NCBI RefSeq assembly: GCF_030159995.1
Contig: NZ_BSNM01000016.1
Coordinates: forward strand, 372,001-436,000
Direction of reading: 5' to 3'
Length of the DNA stretch: 64,000 nucleotides
Origin: Litoribrevibacter albus
GTDB lineage: Bacteria; Pseudomonadota; Gammaproteobacteria; Pseudomonadales; Litoribrevibacteraceae
This document shows, piece by piece, positions 6,983 to 17,586 of this stretch; the stretch's first letter is position 1, and each line of letters begins with the position of its first letter. Made by a program: the position numbers and the translations under genes. Under the pieces are notes generated by a model. The model was not told the DNA's origin. It saw nothing but the letters and a program-made list of their open reading frames with translations, and searched no databases.

Positions 6983-9325
6983 TTATAACAGTACAACATC
7001 CAAGACACTGTCATTGGCAGATTGAGCATAACCTGCCTGCTCGGATACCACCTGATCTCGTAAGCTATACGCCGCCTCAACCATGTTTTTAAGCGCTGGA
7101 ATTACTTCCTCCCACTGGCGCGTTTTTAAGCCACAATCGGGATTCACCCAAAGCCGCTCGCGAGGAATGCGCTGTTCGGCTTTTTTCATCAAGCTGACAA
7201 TCTGCTCTTGGGACGGAATGTTCGGCGAATGAATGTCGTACACCCCCGGCCCGATTTCGTTGGGGTATTCAAATTCATCAAACGCATCCAGCAATTCCAT
7301 ATCAGAACGCGAAGTTTCGATGGTGATCACATCGGCATCCATGTCTGCAATGGCCGGCATGATGTCATTGAATTCGGAATAACACATGTGGGTATGAATC
7401 TGGGTTTCATCTTGCACGCCATTCGCACAGACCTTGAATGAATGCACTGCCCAATCGAGATAACTCTGCCATTGAGATCGACGCAAGGGTAAGCCTTCAC
7501 GCAGTGCCGCCTCATCAATCTGAATCACCTGAATGCCAGCCTGTTCAAGATCCAACACTTCGTCTCGAATCGCCAACGCAAGTTGCAAACAGGTGGCTTT
7601 ACGCGGCTGGTCATCCCGAACAAACGACCAATTCAATATCGTCACCGGCCCGGTCAACATGCCCTTCATCGGTTTATCCGTCAACGACTGAGCAAACTTG
7701 CTCCATTCAACCGTCATTGCGTTAGGGCGATGAATATCCCCAAACAAAATCGGCGGCTTCACGCAACGGGAACCATAGGACTGAACCCAACCAAAACGAC
7801 TGAACACATAGCCTTCCAACTGCTCACCAAAGTATTCCACCATGTCGTTCCGCTCGGCTTCACCGTGAACCAGCACATCCAGACCTAAAGCTTCCTGCTC
7901 TTCAACGGCACGTTGAATTTCAGCCTTCATGTGTGACTGATAGTCAGACTCGGACAGCGTACCTTGCTTATACGCCAAACGAGCCTGACGAATTTCAGTG
8001 GTTTGCGGAAAAGAACCTATGGTCGTCGTAGGATAATCCGGTAACTGAAGTACCGCGCGTTGCTTTGCAGCTCGCTCAGTATACTCCGACTGACGCTGTC
8101 CAAGTTCAGCGGTAATCCCGTCAACCGCCGCTTTCACAGCGGGATTATAAACCCGGGTCGACTGCTGACGACTTATGATGGCCCGTTGATTGTCCCGCAG
8201 TTCTTCGGTCACTGAATCTCGCCCGTGATTCAAGGCGGATTTAAGCACCTGAAGCTCCTGCAGCTTCTGTGCAGCAAAGGACAGCCACTCGCGGACTTCG
8301 GCATCCAGGGTAGCTTCTAATGACAAATCCACAGGCACATGCAGCAAGGAACAGGATGGCGCTAACCATAACCGCTCGCCCAGCTTGGCCGCTATCGGTT
8401 CCAGCCAATCCAACGTTCTGGTTAAATCCGTTTTCCAGATATTTCGACCACTGATAACCCCCAAAGACAACACCTTATGAATCGGCAACCAATCCACCAA
8501 CTTCGCCACTTCATCCGGTGCACTGATCGCATCCAGATGTAAACCCGCCACAGGTAACTGACAGGCCAATTGAAGGTTGTCCTGAAGCTCACCAAAGTAC
8601 GTAGTCAGCAAGAGTTTTACAGGCGCGACTTTGAGATGATGGTAGGCTTGCTCAAAGGCCAAACGCCACGCTGAATCCAGCTCGGTGACCAGGATGGGTT
8701 CATCAATCTGCACCCACTCCACACCTTCCGCCGCTAACGCCGCCAACAGTTCGGTATAAACCGGTAACAGTCGCTCTAATAAGGCCAGTCGATCCGAACC
8801 GTCTTTCGCCTTGCTCAACCAGAGATACGTCACCGGCCCTAATACCACAGGCTTAACTGAATGACTTGGCCCGTTCACCTGTTGCGCTTCTCGTACTTGA
8901 GCCAGCAGACTATCCGGGTTCAATGAGAAGGCTGTGTCAGCAGTGACTTCCGGCACGATGTAGTGGTAGTTGGTATCAAACCACTTGGTCATTTCGCCTG
9001 CATGAACACACTGACAATCGCCGTTTTGTGCACGACCACGCGCAATACGGAAATAGTTGTCGAGATCGTCGTTATTGGTATCCACACGCTCGGGCAAATT
9101 GCCCAATAACGCACTGGTATCCAGCACATGATCGTAGAGCGAGAAATCCCCCACCGGGATCAAATCGCATCCGCTCTGATGCTGCCAATTTTGCTCACGC
9201 AAGGTGTGCGCTGTTGCGAGTAATTCTGTTCGGGAGGAGTCGCCCGTCCAATAAGATTCCAGTTGAAACTTGAGTTCCCGTTTACGGCCAATTCGGGGAA
9301 ATCCGAGAGAATGTATCCTTGCCAT
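6983..9325 (-). CDS. metE: Cobalamin-independent methionine synthase MetE
   Basis: Transfers the methyl group of 5-methyltetrahydropteroyl-triglutamate to homocysteine, in the cytoplasm. The start is set at the ATG 9325 ([19 protein letters not shown]) because AAGGG precedes it and this text is the conserved MetE N-terminus; the frame stays open to 9382. 780 residues, slightly longer than the usual 750-765. The C-terminal barrel carries the zinc-site signatures '[10 protein letters not shown]' (His, Cys) and 'NPDCGLKTR' (Cys), plus 'TTIGSFPQT' and '[19 protein letters not shown]'. It is divergent from metR, the classical arrangement, so MetR with homocysteine probably activates it. No B12-dependent metH is seen here. 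Confidence 0.97.
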   Translation of the reverse strand: MARIHSLGFPRIGRKRELKFQLESYWTGDSSRTELLATAHTLREQNWQHQSGCDLIPVGDFSLYDHVLDTSALLGNLPERVDTNNDDLDNYFRIARGRAQNGDCQCVHAGEMTKWFDTNYHYIVPEVTADTAFSLNPDSLLAQVREAQQVNGPSHSVKPVVLGPVTYLWLSKAKDGSDRLALLERLLPVYTELLAALAAEGVEWVQIDEPILVTELDSAWRLAFEQAYHHLKVAPVKLLLTTYFGELQDNLQLACQLPVAGLHLDAISAPDEVAKLVDWLPIHKVLSLGVISGRNIWKTDLTRTLDWLEPIAAKLGERLWLAPSCSLLHVPVDLSLEATLDAEVREWLSFAAQKLQELQVLKSALNHGRDSVTEELRDNQRAIISRQQSTRVYNPAVKAAVDGITAELGQRQSEYTERAAKQRAVLQLPDYPTTTIGSFPQTTEIRQARLAYKQGTLSESDYQSHMKAEIQRAVEEQEALGLDVLVHGEAERNDMVEYFGEQLEGYVFSRFGWVQSYGSRCVKPPILFGDIHRPNAMTVEWSKFAQSLTDKPMKGMLTGPVTILNWSFVRDDQPRKATCLQLALAIRDEVLDLEQAGIQVIQIDEAALREGLPLRRSQWQSYLDWAVHSFKVCANGVQDETQIHTHMCYSEFNDIMPAIADMDADVITIETSRSDMELLDAFDEFEYPNEIGPGVYDIHSPNIPSQEQIVSLMKKAEQRIPRERLWVNPDCGLKTRQWEEVIPALKNMVEAAYSLRDQVVSEQAGYAQSANDSVLDVVLL

Positions 9326-9386
9326 GTTGCTGCCCTTTTCGTCATGAGAGTTGAAACGTTGAAAGCATCTTAGAGCAGCCAATCCA

Positions 9387-9409
9387 TGAAAAATAATGGT
9401 AAATTTTCA
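9387..9409. promoter_or_regulatory. Candidate MetR operator between metE and metR
   Basis: Inverted repeat TGAAAA (9387-9392) / TTTTCA (9404-9409) in the 136-bp divergent region. MetR sites are described as TGAA-N5-TTCA. Here the half-sites match but the spacing is longer, so this is only suggestive. Confidence 0.35.
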
Positions 9410-9461
9410 ACAATCCATTAATATTTCTCATAAATAGCCCCAAGCCTCTTTAGGAAACCTC

Positions 9462-10349
9462 ATGATTGAACGCAGCCATCTAAAGATATTAAGAGAAGTG
9501 GATCGACACGGTTCATTAACCGCTGCCGCCAACGAATTGTTCCTGACTCAATCGGCACTCAGCCACACCATGCGAAAGCTGGAATCTCAACTGGGTACAC
9601 CGCTGTGGATAAAAGAAGGCCGACATCTGCAATTGACTCAGGCCGGGCGATACTTACTGAAAGAGGCCAAACGCTTACTGCCGCAACTGGAACGACTGGA
9701 TGAGACCCTGTTGCAGTACGCCCAAGGTGACAAAGGCGTGTTACGGATTGGCATGGAATGCCACCCTTGTTATCAATGGCTGTTGAAGGTCGTCAAACCC
9801 TTCTTGGCCGACTGGCCCAGCGTCGATGTAGACGTCAAACAGAAGTTCCAGTTTGGCGGCATGGCCGCGCTGTTCAATCATGACATCGATATCCTGGTGA
9901 CGCCGGACCCCATTGAAAAAGACGGCATTCGCTTCTCTCCGGTCTTCGACTATGAGCAAGTACTGGTGGTGCATCAGGATCACCCCTATGCACAAAAAAA
10001 TTATGTACAACCCAAAGACCTGGCTAATCAGGTGCTCTACACCTACCCGGTAGATGCCGCCCGACTGGATATCTTCCAGCTCTTTTTATTCCCGGCTATG
10101 TGCTCACCGAAACAACACAAGATGATTGAAGCCACAGAAATGATGTTGCAAATGGTCGCAGCCAATCGCGGCGTTGCCACTTTGCCCAAATGGCTGGTTG
10201 AAGAATATCAAACCAGCCTGCCAATTCAGGCGGTTCGATTAGGGAAGGACGGCATTCAAAAACAGATCCACCTAGGCATACGCAGTAACGAAGAACCAAA
10301 TGCCTTTACCCAGGCGTTTTTTGAATTGGCCACAGGCGTGGAACTTTAG
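9462..10349 (+). CDS. metR: LysR-type regulator MetR
   Basis: 295 residues with an N-terminal winged HTH (MIERSHLKILREVDRHGSLTAAANELFLTQSALSHTMRKLE, about 1-60) and a C-terminal LysR substrate domain. Divergent from metE, the standard position of the homocysteine-responsive activator of metE. 'LTQSALSHTMRKLE' with IERSHL start is typical of MetR rather than generic LysR proteins. A ribosome-binding site (AGGAAA) lies 5 nt before the ATG. The stop is 3 bp from the convergent liuE stop. Confidence 0.93.
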   Translation: MIERSHLKILREVDRHGSLTAAANELFLTQSALSHTMRKLESQLGTPLWIKEGRHLQLTQAGRYLLKEAKRLLPQLERLDETLLQYAQGDKGVLRIGMECHPCYQWLLKVVKPFLADWPSVDVDVKQKFQFGGMAALFNHDIDILVTPDPIEKDGIRFSPVFDYEQVLVVHQDHPYAQKNYVQPKDLANQVLYTYPVDAARLDIFQLFLFPAMCSPKQHKMIEATEMMLQMVAANRGVATLPKWLVEEYQTSLPIQAVRLGKDGIQKQIHLGIRSNEEPNAFTQAFFELATGVEL

Positions 10350-10352
10350 GAT

Positions 10353-11270
10353 TTATTCTACAGACCGAGCCAATGCCACCTTGGATCGCTGAATCAACTC
10401 ATTGTCCCGACAAAAGGCATTTGAAACGTGAATTAGCCGATCCAAATCGATTCCGCTGTCTATGCCCAATCCATTCAGCATATACACCAGGTCTTCTGTT
10501 GCGACATTTCCAGATGCGCCTTTTGCGTAAGGGCAACCACCTAAACCGGCAATGGAAGAATCTACCACGGTTACTCCGGCTTGCAGCGCTGCCAGAATAT
10601 TCGCCAACGCCTGACCATAGGTGTCGTGAAAATGAACGGCTAATTGTTTCACCGGTACTTTCCGAGACACACAGTTAATCATCTGTTGCGCCTTCAACGG
10701 TGTTCCCACCCCAATGGTGTCACCCAGAGAGACTTCATAGCAGCCCAGTTCCATCAGTTCCGCACTGACTTCGGCCACTCTCTCAAGCGAAATCTCACCT
10801 TCATACGGACACCCCATGACGCAGGAAACATAGCCCCGAACAGGAATATCATGTTCATAGGCCAGGCGGACGACCGGCAGAAACCGCGACAGACTTTCCG
10901 CGATGGAGCAGTTAATGTTCTTTTGGCTAAAGGCTTCAGAGGCGGCGCCAAAGATCGCAACTTCAGACGCACCGGCTTCAATCGCGGCTTCCAAGCCTTT
11001 TAAATTTGGGGTCAGCGCCGCATAGCGAACCCCGTCCTTTCGATGCAGACGATGGAAGACATCGGATGAGTCCGCCATTTGAGGCACCCATTTCGGGGAC
11101 ACAAAGCTGCCCGCTTCCAAATGCGTGACGCCGGCACTGACCAGACCATCGATCAAGCGTAACTTACCATCGGTAGGGATGATGCGTTGTTCGTTCTGCA
11201 ATCCATCCCTCACCCCCACTTCCACAATACGCACCTTCTCTGGCAAAGGTTGCGAAGCAAGAATGGCCAT
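10353..11270 (-). CDS. liuE: Hydroxymethylglutaryl-CoA lyase
   Basis: Cleaves HMG-CoA to acetoacetate and acetyl-CoA, the last step of leucine catabolism. DRE-TIM barrel of 305 residues with the metal-binding start '[15 protein letters not shown]', '[12 protein letters not shown]' (metal His) and the active-site Cys loop '[24 protein letters not shown]'. It is the distal gene of the liu operon; its ATG overlaps the liuD stop (TAATG). Confidence 0.96.
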   Translation of the reverse strand: MAILASQPLPEKVRIVEVGVRDGLQNEQRIIPTDGKLRLIDGLVSAGVTHLEAGSFVSPKWVPQMADSSDVFHRLHRKDGVRYAALTPNLKGLEAAIEAGASEVAIFGAASEAFSQKNINCSIAESLSRFLPVVRLAYEHDIPVRGYVSCVMGCPYEGEISLERVAEVSAELMELGCYEVSLGDTIGVGTPLKAQQMINCVSRKVPVKQLAVHFHDTYGQALANILAALQAGVTVVDSSIAGLGGCPYAKGASGNVATEDLVYMLNGLGIDSGIDLDRLIHVSNAFCRDNELIQRSKVALARSVE

Positions 11271-13306
11271 TAATTGACACCCTCTTCGACAGAGACCTCA
11301 GTCTCAACATCAGCGCTTTGCTCTTCAACTTCAAGCAGCGCCTGCCCTTCTTCCACCTGATCACCGCCTTGATAGGCGATGTGTGAAATCACACCATCGT
11401 AAGGCGCGGTTAAGGTATGTTCCATCTTCATGGCTTCCATGATCACCAACGCCTGACCTTTAACAACCTGTTCACCATTCGACACCAACACCGCCACCAC
11501 ATTGCCATGCATTGGCGCAATCACACCGTGTTCGTCGGCACTGTGATCCTGTAGACCTAAATCCGGCTTAGCCTGCTCTAATAACAGCTGGCTGCCGGCA
11601 AAGAATAAGGCAATGCGTGCTTGTGCCGGATCATGATAAATATGGACCGGAATCTTCTGCCCATCAATCCACACCGCATGATCAAACGTCTCACCCTGTT
11701 CGATGCGAACCTGATGTCCCTTACCGATGCGGGCCACACGATACCCTTGCTCATTCGCCGTCACCGTCACCGGATAATTCGCATCATTAGACTTGAGCAC
11801 CATGGACTCACTGGCAGGTAAATTCATACGCCAGTTCTTGAGGAAGCTTGTCATTCCTTCTGAGCCGTGTCGTTGCGCCACCCCTCTTTGATCAACTAAC
11901 CAAGCACTGCAGATGGCAATAGCGGTGTCTAAGGCAGGGTGATCCGCCTCTACCAAGACATCCTGGTGTTCTTCAATGAAGTGCGTGGTTAATTCGGCAT
12001 TCGCAAACGCAGGTACGGACAGTATCCGTAACAGGTAATCCCGATTGGTGGTCGGCCCGACCAGATAGGTTTGACGTAACATGCCTTTGAGCCGTTCCAA
12101 CGCTTGTCCGCGATCTTCCCCCCGGGCAATGACCTTGGCAATCATCGGATCGTAATGCATCGATACATCGTCCCCGGTGACTACCCCTGAGTCCACCCGA
12201 GCCCAAGCCCGATGAGAGGTTTGAGGAAACTGCAGATGCTCAATGCGCCCCACCGACGGTAAGAATTCGTTGTCCGGGTCTTCCGCATACAACCGCACTT
12301 CGATAGCATGACCACGAATCGACAGCTGCTCTTGCGTTTTAGGCAGCGTTTCACCATCGGCGACTTTTAACTGCCACTCCACCAGATCCACACCCGAAAT
12401 CAACTCTGTCACCGGGTGCTCAACTTGCAATCGGGTATTCATTTCCATGAAAAAGAAATCACCCGATTGATCGAGCAGAAACTCCACCGTGCCAGCACCT
12501 TCATAACCGATGGCATGAGCCGCTCGTAATGCCGCTTCGCCCATGCGCTGCCTCAGTTCTTGTGAGACACCCGGTGCCGGCGCTTCTTCCACCACTTTTT
12601 GATGACGACGCTGAATGGAACAGTCCCGCTCAAAGAGATACACCCCTTGGCCAAACTGATCACAGAACACCTGAATTTCCACATGACGAGGTTGCAACAC
12701 ATAGCGCTCTAGCAAGACCTTATCGTCACCAAAGGCATTGATCGCTTCGCGTTTCGCCGCTTCCAGTGCAGTCGCAAACTCCGCTAACGAATTCACCACC
12801 CGCATACCTTTGCCGCCACCCCCGGCACTGGCTTTGATCAATAGAGGAAAGCCAATGTCCATCGCATGTTGCTTGAGCACATCCGGGTCTTGAATGTCAC
12901 CGTGATAGCCAGGCACCAAAGGCACCTTGGCCTCTTCCATCAAGGCTTTGGCTTTGGACTTCGAGCCCATCGCCGCAATGGCATTTCCGCTGGGGCCAAT
13001 GAACTTAATGCCAGCATCATCACAGGCATCGGCAAACGCCGCATTTTCAGAGAGAAACCCATAGCCCGGATGGATTGCCTGTGCTCCGGTACGTTGAGCG
13101 GCTTCAATCACCTTAGCCATCACCAAATAGCTTTCTTTGGCAGGCGCCGCCCCCAGATAAACCGCTTCATCCGCCAACTGCACATGTTGTGCGTTGGCAT
13201 CGGCGTCGGAATACACCGCTACCGTCTGAATACCCAGTTTCTTGGCTGTTCGAATCACTCGACAGGCGATTTCCCCTCGGTTCGCGATTAAGATCTTCTG
13301 GAACAT
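11270..13306 (-). CDS. liuD: Methylcrotonyl-CoA carboxylase, biotin-carboxylase/BCCP alpha subunit
   Basis: ATP-dependent carboxylation of biotin for 3-methylcrotonyl-CoA carboxylase. 678 residues from the ATG 13306 ([20 protein letters not shown]), preceded by AAGGAG and overlapping the liuC stop; 15 extra in-frame codons upstream are less likely. Domains: biotin carboxylase N-terminal domain (1-110), ATP-grasp with the glycine-rich loop '[14 protein letters not shown]', carboxylase C-domain with '[14 protein letters not shown]', and a C-terminal biotinyl domain with the modified lysine in EAMKMEHTL. Partner of liuB in the same operon. Confidence 0.96.
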   Translation of the reverse strand: MFQKILIANRGEIACRVIRTAKKLGIQTVAVYSDADANAQHVQLADEAVYLGAAPAKESYLVMAKVIEAAQRTGAQAIHPGYGFLSENAAFADACDDAGIKFIGPSGNAIAAMGSKSKAKALMEEAKVPLVPGYHGDIQDPDVLKQHAMDIGFPLLIKASAGGGGKGMRVVNSLAEFATALEAAKREAINAFGDDKVLLERYVLQPRHVEIQVFCDQFGQGVYLFERDCSIQRRHQKVVEEAPAPGVSQELRQRMGEAALRAAHAIGYEGAGTVEFLLDQSGDFFFMEMNTRLQVEHPVTELISGVDLVEWQLKVADGETLPKTQEQLSIRGHAIEVRLYAEDPDNEFLPSVGRIEHLQFPQTSHRAWARVDSGVVTGDDVSMHYDPMIAKVIARGEDRGQALERLKGMLRQTYLVGPTTNRDYLLRILSVPAFANAELTTHFIEEHQDVLVEADHPALDTAIAICSAWLVDQRGVAQRHGSEGMTSFLKNWRMNLPASESMVLKSNDANYPVTVTANEQGYRVARIGKGHQVRIEQGETFDHAVWIDGQKIPVHIYHDPAQARIALFFAGSQLLLEQAKPDLGLQDHSADEHGVIAPMHGNVVAVLVSNGEQVVKGQALVIMEAMKMEHTLTAPYDGVISHIAYQGGDQVEEGQALLEVEEQSADVETEVSVEEGVN

Positions 13307-14124
13307 TAAGGGTTCTCCTTCAAGCCAGGGATGTTGGTATGCGCCAGCCAATCCGGTTTACGCTTATCGAGAAACGCCCGCAGCCCTTCCTGTCCTTCAG
13401 GCGAAATACGCACTTTGGCAATCCACTCAGAAGTACAACGCAGAATGTCTTCGGACAGAGGACGCGCCACCACATCACCAATCAATCGTTTGGATTCGCT
13501 CATCGCATGAGGGCCATTAGCCAACAAACCATCGATCCACAGCTGAATCTGGGCATCCATTTCTGCCTCGGTCTCCACCACTTCATGCAACAAGCGCATG
13601 GCGCTGGCGCGCTCGGCAGTAAATGTTTCAGCGGTCTGGAAGAAACGTCGCGCATTGCGTTCACCCATCGCTCGAACCACATAAGGACTGATGGTCGCAG
13701 GAATCAAACCGATTTTGACTTCGGATAAAGCAAAGGTCGCCGACTTCACCGCCACCGCCATATCACAGCAACTGACCAAGCCAACACCGCCGCCAAAAGC
13801 TGCACCCTGAATCCGGCAAATGGTCGGTTTCGAACAGTGATTCAAGCGGTACAGAAGGTTCGCTAACTGCAAGGCATCGAAGATGTTTTCCTCATAGGAG
13901 GCGTCTTTCATCGACTTCATCCAATTCAAGTCTGCGCCCGCACTGAAGTTTTTCCCCGACGATGCCAACACCAGCACCCGGATCTCGGGGTCACTTTCGG
14001 CCTTATCCAGTTGTTCCAACAAATCATTGATTACTTCATCGTTGAAGGCGTTATGGATTTCAGGACGATTGAGGGTTAACCAAAGCACGCCCGGTTGTTT
14101 CTGCTCTACAAGTACCAAGGACAT
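13306..14124 (-). CDS. liuC: Methylglutaconyl-CoA hydratase (enoyl-CoA hydratase family)
   Basis: Hydrates 3-methylglutaconyl-CoA to HMG-CoA. 272 residues from the ATG 14124 (MSLVLVEQKQPGVLWLTLNRPEIHNAF), with GGGGAAGG just upstream; the frame is open to 14199 but overlaps liuB there. Crotonase motifs: CoA/oxyanion segment 'SAGADLNWM' and the oxyanion-hole 'GAAFGGGVGLVSCCDMAVA'. Position between the two carboxylase genes supports the leucine pathway over general beta-oxidation. Confidence 0.94.
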   Translation of the reverse strand: MSLVLVEQKQPGVLWLTLNRPEIHNAFNDEVINDLLEQLDKAESDPEIRVLVLASSGKNFSAGADLNWMKSMKDASYEENIFDALQLANLLYRLNHCSKPTICRIQGAAFGGGVGLVSCCDMAVAVKSATFALSEVKIGLIPATISPYVVRAMGERNARRFFQTAETFTAERASAMRLLHEVVETEAEMDAQIQLWIDGLLANGPHAMSESKRLIGDVVARPLSEDILRCTSEWIAKVRISPEGQEGLRAFLDKRKPDWLAHTNIPGLKENP

Positions 14125-14135
14125 CACCTTCCCCC

Positions 14136-15740
14136 TTACATTCTGAATATGCCGAATCGAGTATCCTCGATCGGTGCGTTTAATGAGGCAGACAAACACA
14201 TGCCTAAGACATTTCGGGTTTCGGCGGGATCAATCACCCCGTCGTCCCACAAACGGGCACTGGAATAATAGGGATGACCTTGTTGTTCATAGCCTTCAAC
14301 AATAGGTTGTTTGAAGCTTTGTTCGGCTTCATCAGACCAACTTTCACCGCGTTTTTCCATGCCTGCGCGTTTCACCTGCGCAAGTACGCCTGCCGCCTGC
14401 TCACCGCCCATCACAGAGATGCGGGCATTCGGCCACATGAACATAAAGCGAGGATCATAAGCGCGACCACACATACCGTAGTTTCCGGCACCAAAACTGC
14501 CACCGATGACTATGGTAAATTTCGGCACTTTGGCACACGCCACCGCCGTCACCATCTTGGCACCATGACGGGCGATACCTTCAGACTCGTATTTTTTGCC
14601 CACCATGAAGCCGGTAATGTTCTGCAGGAACACCAACGGGATCTTGCGTTGAGCACACAATTCCACAAAATGCGCGCCCTTCTGAGCGGATTCCGAGAAT
14701 AAAATGCCATTATTAGCGACGATGCCCACCGGCATCCCGAAGATACGGGCAAAGCCGCACACCAGAGTCGTGCCAAACAAGGCTTTGAATTCATCAAATT
14801 CGGAATCGTCCACCACCCGTGCGATCACTTCCCGCACGTCATACGGGGTTTTCAGATCCCCTGGGACAACGCCATGCAATTCACTGGGGTCGTACTTCGG
14901 CGGCTTGATCTCGGTAATATCCAATTGTTGAGGTTTGACCCGATTCAGACGACTCACCGACTGACGCACTAAGGCCAACGCATGGTGATCGTTATTGGCG
15001 TAATGATCGGCAACACCGGAGGTTTTACAGTGAACATCGGCGCCGCCCAGCTCTTCGGCTGTCACCTCTTCGCCCGTGGCCGCTTTCACCAACGGTGGCC
15101 CGGCCAGGAAAATCGTGCCTTGTTCTTTCACAATGATCGACTCATCCGCCATCGCCGGTACATACGCACCACCTGCGGTACAAGAGCCCATCACTGCGGC
15201 AATTTGCGGAATGCCTTTGGCCGACATATTGGCCTGATTGAAGAAAATACGACCGAAGTGCTCGCGATCCGGGAACACCTCATCTTGTCTTGGAAGGTTG
15301 GCACCGCCTGAGTCCACCAGATAAATACAAGGAAGGTTGTTTTCATCGGCAATGGTCTGTGCTCTCAGGTGTTTCTTCACCGACAGTGGATAATAAGAGC
15401 CACCTTTGACCGTCGCATCGTTAGCAACGATCATGCATTCTTGGCCAGACACATAACCGATACCGGCCACGACACCCGCAGCGGGGACCTCTTCGCCATA
15501 CACCTCATGGGCCGCCAACTGACCGATCTCAAGGAACGGACTGCCTGGATCAAGCAATTCATTAATACGCTGACGAGGTAACAGCTTTCCTCTCGCCAAA
15601 TGACGCTGCTGCGCTGCTTCACCACCGCCTTCAGCGATCTTCGCCGCCAGGGTATTCAGATGATCCACCAAGGCTTGCATTTTCTGTTTATTTTCTGAAA
15701 ACGTCGGAGATTTTGTATCTATCTTGCTGGTAATTTGCAA
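14136..15740 (-). CDS. liuB: Methylcrotonyl-CoA carboxylase, carboxyltransferase beta subunit, TTG start
   Basis: Transfers the carboxyl group from biotin to 3-methylcrotonyl-CoA. 534 residues, normal for the family. The crotonase-fold halves show '[23 protein letters not shown]', '[16 protein letters not shown]' and '[25 protein letters not shown]'. The start is read as TTG (15740) with GGAAGG 6 nt upstream, because residues 2-20 (SKIDTKSP...) match the family N-terminus. The next ATG (15680) has no ribosome-binding site. A 127-bp gap separates it from liuA, and the TTG may lower its translation. Confidence 0.95.
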   Translation of the reverse strand: MQITSKIDTKSPTFSENKQKMQALVDHLNTLAAKIAEGGGEAAQQRHLARGKLLPRQRINELLDPGSPFLEIGQLAAHEVYGEEVPAAGVVAGIGYVSGQECMIVANDATVKGGSYYPLSVKKHLRAQTIADENNLPCIYLVDSGGANLPRQDEVFPDREHFGRIFFNQANMSAKGIPQIAAVMGSCTAGGAYVPAMADESIIVKEQGTIFLAGPPLVKAATGEEVTAEELGGADVHCKTSGVADHYANNDHHALALVRQSVSRLNRVKPQQLDITEIKPPKYDPSELHGVVPGDLKTPYDVREVIARVVDDSEFDEFKALFGTTLVCGFARIFGMPVGIVANNGILFSESAQKGAHFVELCAQRKIPLVFLQNITGFMVGKKYESEGIARHGAKMVTAVACAKVPKFTIVIGGSFGAGNYGMCGRAYDPRFMFMWPNARISVMGGEQAAGVLAQVKRAGMEKRGESWSDEAEQSFKQPIVEGYEQQGHPYYSSARLWDDGVIDPAETRNVLGMCLSASLNAPIEDTRFGIFRM

Positions 15741-15867
15741 CTTACACCTTCCAACAACTGTTCTTAGTAAGTGTCTTAAGTGAATCCTGTGCTGCAGCCT
15801 TTAAAGCAAAAGGGAGATCTTTCCATCTCACCAAGCCAAAGTACTGCACACACCACATAGAGCGTTA

Positions 15868-17034
15868 TCAGGACTCCTGAAACAACTCACGACCAATCAA
15901 CATACGGCGAACTTCCGAGGTACCGGCGCCAATTTCATAAAGCTTAGCATCGCGCAGCAAACGTCCTGTCGGATAATCATTGATATAGCCATTACCGCCC
16001 AGAATCTGAATCGCGTCCAACGCCATTTGCGTGGCCGTTTCTGCGGTATAGAGAATCACACCGGCCGCATCTTTACGGGTGGTTTCACCACGATCGCAAG
16101 CCGACGCGACGGCATATAAGTAGGCTTTTGAAGCATTCATTCGGGAATACATATCGGCGACCTTGCCCTGAATCAGCTGAAATTCACCGATCGCTTTACC
16201 GAACTGCTCGCGCTCATGAATATAAGGTACAACCACGTCCATACAGGCCTGCATGATGCCGGTCGGGCCACCAGACAAAACGACGCGTTCATAGTCCAGC
16301 CCACTCATCAACACCGCAACGCCTTTATCGACTTCACCCAGCACGTTCTCTTTCGGCACGATACAATCATCGAAGAACAGCGGCGCCGTGTTCGAACCAC
16401 GCATCCCTAATTTGTCGAGTTTCTTGCCTGTGGAAAAGCCTTCAAATTCACGCTCAATGATAAAGGCAGTCATGCCATGCGGCCCTTTGGAGGCATCGGT
16501 CTTGGCATAGACCACCAACACATCGGCATCCGGGCCGTTGGTGATCCACATTTTGCTGCCGTTCAGTACATAGTGATCGCCTTTATCTTCGGCAGACAAC
16601 TTCATACTCACCACATCGGAGCCCGCATTTGGCTCGCTCATCGCCAAAGCACCGATCCATTCACCCGCCACCAATTTTGGCAGATACTTGGCACGCTGTT
16701 CCGCATTACCGTTGCGGTAAATCTGGTTCACACACAGATTGGAGAACGCGCCATAGCTAAGTGCGATCGAAGCGGATGCCCGGCTGATTTCTTCCATCGC
16801 CACCGCATGCGCCAGATACCCCATATTGGCGCCGCCGTATTCTTCCGAAACGGTTACGCCCAGCAGCCCCATGTCGCCAAACTTTTTCCACAACTCGTTC
16901 GGAAACTCATTCGACTTATCCACAGCTTCTGCAATGGGTGCAATTTCACGTGCCGCAAATTCATTCACTTGCTCACGTAGCAGGTCTATGGTTTCACCGA
17001 GACCAAAATTTAAACTGGTGTACTGACTTTTCAT
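15868..17034 (-). CDS. liuA: Isovaleryl-CoA dehydrogenase
   Basis: FAD-dependent oxidation of isovaleryl-CoA to 3-methylcrotonyl-CoA, electrons passing to ETF. 388 residues. Acyl-CoA dehydrogenase signatures: '[17 protein letters not shown]', '[19 protein letters not shown]', '[20 protein letters not shown]' and C-terminal '[35 protein letters not shown]'. A strong GGGAGG precedes the ATG. It is the first catabolic gene after liuR. Confidence 0.96.
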   Translation of the reverse strand: MKSQYTSLNFGLGETIDLLREQVNEFAAREIAPIAEAVDKSNEFPNELWKKFGDMGLLGVTVSEEYGGANMGYLAHAVAMEEISRASASIALSYGAFSNLCVNQIYRNGNAEQRAKYLPKLVAGEWIGALAMSEPNAGSDVVSMKLSAEDKGDHYVLNGSKMWITNGPDADVLVVYAKTDASKGPHGMTAFIIEREFEGFSTGKKLDKLGMRGSNTAPLFFDDCIVPKENVLGEVDKGVAVLMSGLDYERVVLSGGPTGIMQACMDVVVPYIHEREQFGKAIGEFQLIQGKVADMYSRMNASKAYLYAVASACDRGETTRKDAAGVILYTAETATQMALDAIQILGGNGYINDYPTGRLLRDAKLYEIGAGTSEVRRMLIGRELFQES

Positions 17035-17104
17035 GGGGTGCCCTCCCGTTAGGTAACGGTATTCTTATTGTTAGTTCAGGGAATCATGTTGTTACGAACG
17101 ATGG

Positions 17105-17488
17105 TTAACTGTTCTCAAGCATTGCGTGCTCTACCCGCGCTTGATGCTCATCCAGCTCCAGCATCAGTAACTCAATGTCTCTGCGCTGTTGTTCTAAACG
17201 CTGCCGACTGTCTTCGATTTTCTCTAGCACTTGTCGGTACTGCTCCCGGTTACGTTCTTCCGGATCATAGAGATCGAGTAAGGCTTTGCTTTCTGCCAAC
17301 GACCAACCAAGGCGCTTGCCACGCAATATCAACTTCAGCAATACATAATCTTTCTGGTGATAAATACGCTTCTGCCCTTCTCGCTCAGGGTTCAGCAACC
17401 CCTCTGATTCATAGAAGCGAATCGCGCGTGGGGTGATATCAAACTCGGCGGCTAAATCACTGATCGAATAGGTCTTCGACTTACTCAT
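17105..17488 (-). CDS. liuR: MerR-family regulator LiuR of leucine/isovalerate catabolism
   Basis: 127 residues: a MerR winged helix at the N-terminus (SISDLAAEFDITPRAIRFYESEGLL, KRIYHQKDYVLLKLI) followed by a long dimerising coiled coil (about 85-125). First gene of the liu cluster, with a perfect palindrome (TTACGTTAACGTAA) in its promoter region that fits the known LiuR box type. Likely an autoregulated repressor relieved by a pathway acyl-CoA; this is family knowledge, not shown here. Confidence 0.92.
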   Translation of the reverse strand: MSKSKTYSISDLAAEFDITPRAIRFYESEGLLNPEREGQKRIYHQKDYVLLKLILRGKRLGWSLAESKALLDLYDPEERNREQYRQVLEKIEDSRQRLEQQRRDIELLMLELDEHQARVEHAMLENS

Positions 17489-17518
17489 TTACTACTACCT
17501 AATAACTTCTGAATTAAT

Positions 17519-17532
17519 TTACGTTAACGTAA
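17519..17532. promoter_or_regulatory. LiuR operator palindrome
   Basis: Perfect 14-bp palindrome TTACGTTAACGTAA, 31 bp upstream of liuR, in the 98-bp region shared with the divergent Na/Pi transporter gene. It fits the LiuR recognition motif TTTACGTTNACGTAAA as I recall it. Confidence 0.8.
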
Positions 17533-17586
17533 AGGTAAACCTATCATCAATATAGCCTGGAATTCAAGAAAAGACTCTCTAGAAAA

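Noticed and set aside
9326-9382. Extended metE N-terminus starting at 9382
   Set aside because: The extra residues do not resemble MetE, and the ATG at 9325 has AAGGG upstream and the conserved [13 protein letters not shown] text.
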